Part shown: piece after piece, positions 3,973 to 6,947 of the stretch
Numbering within the stretch: position 1 is the first letter of the stretch
How the letters are laid out: the number at the start of each line of letters is the position of its first letter
Assembly (NCBI GenBank): GCA_947303755.1
Contig: CAMYZF010000055.1
Span: 1 to 6,947, forward strand
Source of the DNA: an uncultured Erysipelotrichaceae bacterium
GTDB lineage: Bacteria; Bacillota_I; Bacilli_A; RFN20; CAG-826
Direction: 5' to 3'
DNA: 6,947 nucleotides
Translations under genes and position numbers: made by a program
Notes under the pieces: generated by a model
What the model was told of the DNA's origin: nothing
Databases searched by the model: none
The model's input: the letters and a program-made list of their open reading frames with translations, nothing else

Positions 3973-6947
3973 ATGAGCAAAACTTACAAAAATTATCCTT
4001 TGCTACCAAATGATCGAATTAACTTTTCGAAAATTTCCGGTAGCCTCGAATTACCAAATCTTGTCGAGATTCAAACCGATTCTTACAAGTGGTTCTTAGA
4101 GAAGGGTATTAACGAAGTTATGGAAGAAGTCTTCCCAATTGCTTCTTATACCGAAACAAGTTTTATCGACTTTGTTTCAAGTGAACTCAGAGAACCTAAA
4201 TACTCATATTTAACTTGCAAGGAGCATGACTATACTTATGCTTCTAGCTTATATGTTAGATTGAAATTACGCGAAGCCGATGGTAGCGGTGAAGCAAAAG
4301 ACGAAGTCATCTTTATGGGCGACATTCCTTTAATGACCGAATCTGGCACCTTTATTGTTAACGGTGCAGAGCGTGTCATCGTCTCCCAAATCGTTAGATC
4401 CCCAGGTGCTTATCTTTCCAAAGAGATGGATAAGACTGGCCGATTCGTCTATAACGCTGACTTAATTCCTTCCAGAGGTACTTGGTTAGAATTTGAAACT
4501 GACCAAAAAGGACTTATCAATGTCCGCATCGACCGTCAAAAGAAGATGCCAGCCTCCATCATCTTAAGAGCATTAGGCTTAACTGATGACAAGGAAATCT
4601 TCAGCTTATTTGGCAAAAACGAGATGTTAGTGAATACCCTTGAAAAAGGTGACGCTACACTCGCACCTAAAGGTGAGCCAGTCACTGCGGATCGCGCTTT
4701 AAAATACATCTTCCAAAAACTTAAACCAGGTGAACCAATCACCGATGAAGGTGTCGCAAATTTCTTAATCCAAAAATTCTTTGACCACAAACGCTATGAC
4801 TTAGGTCGTGCTGGTAGATTTAAATATCGTACTAAACTTGGTATTTATAACCGTTTAGCAGGTCGATATTTAGCAGAAGACTTACATGGCTTTGATGAAA
4901 ACGGTGAAGATGTTGTCTTGTTTAGGAAGGGTGATTATCTTTCTAAGAAAGATGTCCTCGACTTAATGGACAAAGAAGTGTTTGAACGCTCCGTTAAACA
5001 CCGCAAAGTTATCAAAGCGAATAAGGCTTTAATCGAAGCAGTCTATCGCGCCGCGCCAAAAGGCAAAGAAGATCCAGAAATCGCTCAAGAATTCTCTGGT
5101 GTTGTAAATACAATCAAAGTCTATGCTGATGACAAGATGGACAAAGTCGAAACCATTGTCGGTAACGATCTTAACGCTACTGTTGAATGTGTTACCTTCT
5201 CTGATATCGTCGCCATCTTCTCATATTTGATGAACGTTATCGCTGGCTTTGGTGATGTCGATGATATTGATAACCTCGGCAACCGTCGTATTAGATGCGT
5301 TGGTGAGCTTATCCAAACTCAATTCCGTATCGGTTTAACCAAAATGGTTAAGACAGTTCAACAAAAGATGTCTATTTCCGATATGAAATCATCATCGATC
5401 AAATCTTTGATTTCAATCAAACCATTAACATCAACCATCCGTGAATTCTTTGCAAGTTCACAATTATCGCAATTCATGGATCAAACCAACCCACTCTCTG
5501 AACTCGCTAATAAGAGACGTATCTCAGCTTTAGGTCAAGGTGGTATTACCCGTGATCGTGCCTCAATGGCGGTCCGTGACGTTCACCCAACTCATTATGG
5601 TCGTATTTGTCCAATTGAAACACCTGAAGGTCAAAACATTGGTTTGATCAACAACTTAGCTAGCTATGCTAAGGTTAATAGATATGGCTTTATAGAGACC
5701 CCATACCGTCGCGTTGAAAAAGGCGGAAAAGTTACAGACGAATCCGTTTATTTAAGCGCAGATATGGAAGCGGATCACTATATCGCTCAAGCTAACGTCA
5801 AAATTGACAAAGATGGTTATATCACTGATGAAGAAGTCATCGCCCGTCACAACGGTGAAAACGTCTTAGTGAAACCAGAAATGGTCGATTTAATTGACGT
5901 CAGCCCAAAACAAATCGTTTCCATTGCCTCTGCTTGTATTCCATTCCTTGAAAACGACGATACTACTCGTGCGCTCATGGGTGCGAACATGCAAAGACAA
6001 GCCCTTCCACTTCTTAGACCACACGCTCCATATGTTGGAACTGGTATTGAATGGAAAGTCGCTAAAGACGCTGGTTTAGCAGTCGTCTCAGCTTCAACTG
6101 GAACAGTTGAATATGTTGACTCCCGTCAAATCGTGATCAAAGAAGCCAAGGGCAAAAGAGTGTACGAACTTCAAAAATTCCAAAGAAGTAACCAAGGTAC
6201 ATGCATCAACCAAAAAGCCATCGTCAAAGTTGGCGACAAAGTTAAACCAGGCGATATTCTCGCTGATGGACCATCCATGGAAAATGGTGATTTGGCCTTA
6301 GGTCAAAACGTCACCATCGCCTTCATGACTTGGGAAGGTTATAACTACGAAGATGCTGTCATCATGTCTGAAAGACTTGTTAAAGATGACACCTATACGA
6401 CAATTCACATCGAAGAATATTCAGTTGATTGCCGCGATACCAAACTTGGTCCTGAAGAAATTACAAGAGACATTCCTAATGTCTCAGAAGAAGCTCGCGC
6501 TTACTTAGATGAAAATGGCATCATCGTTAAAGGTGCCGAAGTTAAAGAAGGCGATATCTTAGTTGGTAAGACCACTCCAAAAGGACAATCTGAGCCAACT
6601 CCAGAAGAAAAATTATTGATGGCGATCTTTGCGGAAAAAACCAAAGACACCAAAGATACTTCTTTAAGAGTTCCACATGGTGGAGCAGGTATCGTTCTTG
6701 ACGTTAAAGTTCAAACCAAAGAAAATGGCGATGATTTACCAAAAGGCGTTAAGAAAACAGTCCGCGTCTACATCGTTCAAAAACGTAAAATCTCCGAAGG
6801 AGATAAGATGTCAGGACGTCACGGTAACAAAGGTGTTATCTCCCGTATTTTACCAGTCGAAGATATGCCATTCCTTGCCGATGGTACTCCAGTTGACATC
6901 ATGCTTAACCCACTCGGTGTTCCATCTCGTATGAACATCGGTCAGAT
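3973..6947 (+). CDS. rpoB: DNA-directed RNA polymerase subunit beta, 3'-partial
   Basis: The beta subunit forms one half of the polymerase active-site cleft. ATG 3973 follows the methyltransferase stop with no gap (TAAATG), with AAGGAG at 3961-3966. The frame is open for 991 complete codons to the right edge; roughly the last 200-250 residues, including the C-terminal clamp part, are outside. Landmarks in order are GTFIVNGAERVIVSQIVRSPG (residues about 129-149), the rifampicin region SSQLSQFMDQ to KRRISALG (495-521), CPIETPEGQNIGLI, ALMGANMQRQALP and YNYEDAVIMSER (Glu793-Asp794, matching E. coli Glu813-Asp814). GDKMSGRHGNKGV follows, with active-site Lys945 and Lys953 (E. coli Lys1065 and Lys1073). 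Asn513 stands at the E. coli His526 position. There is no frameshift or internal stop, and none of the large lineage insertions of E. coli beta is seen. Confidence 0.98.
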   Translation, partial: MSKTYKNYPLLPNDRINFSKISGSLELPNLVEIQTDSYKWFLEKGINEVMEEVFPIASYTETSFIDFVSSELREPKYSYLTCKEHDYTYASSLYVRLKLREADGSGEAKDEVIFMGDIPLMTESGTFIVNGAERVIVSQIVRSPGAYLSKEMDKTGRFVYNADLIPSRGTWLEFETDQKGLINVRIDRQKKMPASIILRALGLTDDKEIFSLFGKNEMLVNTLEKGDATLAPKGEPVTADRALKYIFQKLKPGEPITDEGVANFLIQKFFDHKRYDLGRAGRFKYRTKLGIYNRLAGRYLAEDLHGFDENGEDVVLFRKGDYLSKKDVLDLMDKEVFERSVKHRKVIKANKALIEAVYRAAPKGKEDPEIAQEFSGVVNTIKVYADDKMDKVETIVGNDLNATVECVTFSDIVAIFSYLMNVIAGFGDVDDIDNLGNRRIRCVGELIQTQFRIGLTKMVKTVQQKMSISDMKSSSIKSLISIKPLTSTIREFFASSQLSQFMDQTNPLSELANKRRISALGQGGITRDRASMAVRDVHPTHYGRICPIETPEGQNIGLINNLASYAKVNRYGFIETPYRRVEKGGKVTDESVYLSADMEADHYIAQANVKIDKDGYITDEEVIARHNGENVLVKPEMVDLIDVSPKQIVSIASACIPFLENDDTTRALMGANMQRQALPLLRPHAPYVGTGIEWKVAKDAGLAVVSASTGTVEYVDSRQIVIKEAKGKRVYELQKFQRSNQGTCINQKAIVKVGDKVKPGDILADGPSMENGDLALGQNVTIAFMTWEGYNYEDAVIMSERLVKDDTYTTIHIEEYSVDCRDTKLGPEEITRDIPNVSEEARAYLDENGIIVKGAEVKEGDILVGKTTPKGQSEPTPEEKLLMAIFAEKTKDTKDTSLRVPHGGAGIVLDVKVQTKENGDDLPKGVKKTVRVYIVQKRKISEGDKMSGRHGNKGVISRILPVEDMPFLADGTPVDIMLNPLGVPSRMNIGQ

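Noticed and set aside
1..6947. Alternative genetic code with UGA as Trp
   Set aside because: Every Trp codon in the conserved genes is TGG and no TGA is read through in frame, so nothing here supports code 4.

Overview
The window is an intact stretch of a low-to-moderate GC (about 40% by eye) Firmicutes-type chromosome, with every gene on the + strand. The L11 operon order rplK-rplA-rplJ-rplL-(ybxB-type methyltransferase)-rpoB is the Bacillus-type arrangement. Three things point to the Mollicutes or uncultured Mollicutes-related Bacilli rather than to classical Bacillus: a shortened L11 loop, Asn at the rifampicin-critical position of RpoB, and a surface-type endonuclease I gene directly upstream where secE-nusG would be expected. 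All eight Trp codons I count are TGG, no in-frame TGA occurs, and all six complete gene ends use TAA. This fits the standard bacterial code with UGA not read as Trp, so probably not a Mycoplasma or Spiroplasma. A genus cannot be named from the sequence alone.

Layout. Positions 1-944 hold the 3' part of a secreted or surface endonuclease I family nuclease, preceded by a Pro/Asp/Thr repeat linker that runs off the left edge. An intrinsic terminator follows at about 970-996. The 284-bp gap before rplK (945-1228) contains AT-rich possible promoter sequence, three unusual alternating purine-pyrimidine tracts, a possible 23-codon Cys-rich reading frame and a hairpin resembling the 23S rRNA binding site of protein L1. 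rplK (L11, GTG start) and rplA (L1) follow, separated by 2 nt. The 115-bp gap 2326-2440 carries an L10 leader RNA with its conserved CUUAAU and GCCGAGGU segments, then rplJ (L10) and rplL (L7/L12). A small class I methyltransferase of the YbxB/RsmC type has no clear Shine-Dalgarno. Its stop codon abuts the start of rpoB, which is open to the right edge (991 complete codons seen).

How it works together. L11, L1, L10 and L7/L12 form the L1 stalk and the GTPase-associated stalk of the 50S subunit; RpoB is the RNA polymerase beta subunit. The leaders suggest two autogenous loops: L1 on the rplK-rplA pair and the L10-L12 complex on rplJ-rplL. The two most promising points for a second look are the unexplained composite structure between 1045 and 1160, and the possible competition between the L10 leader and the rplJ Shine-Dalgarno for one CCUC segment. 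I found no new defence or mobile system here; this is mainly a core housekeeping region.
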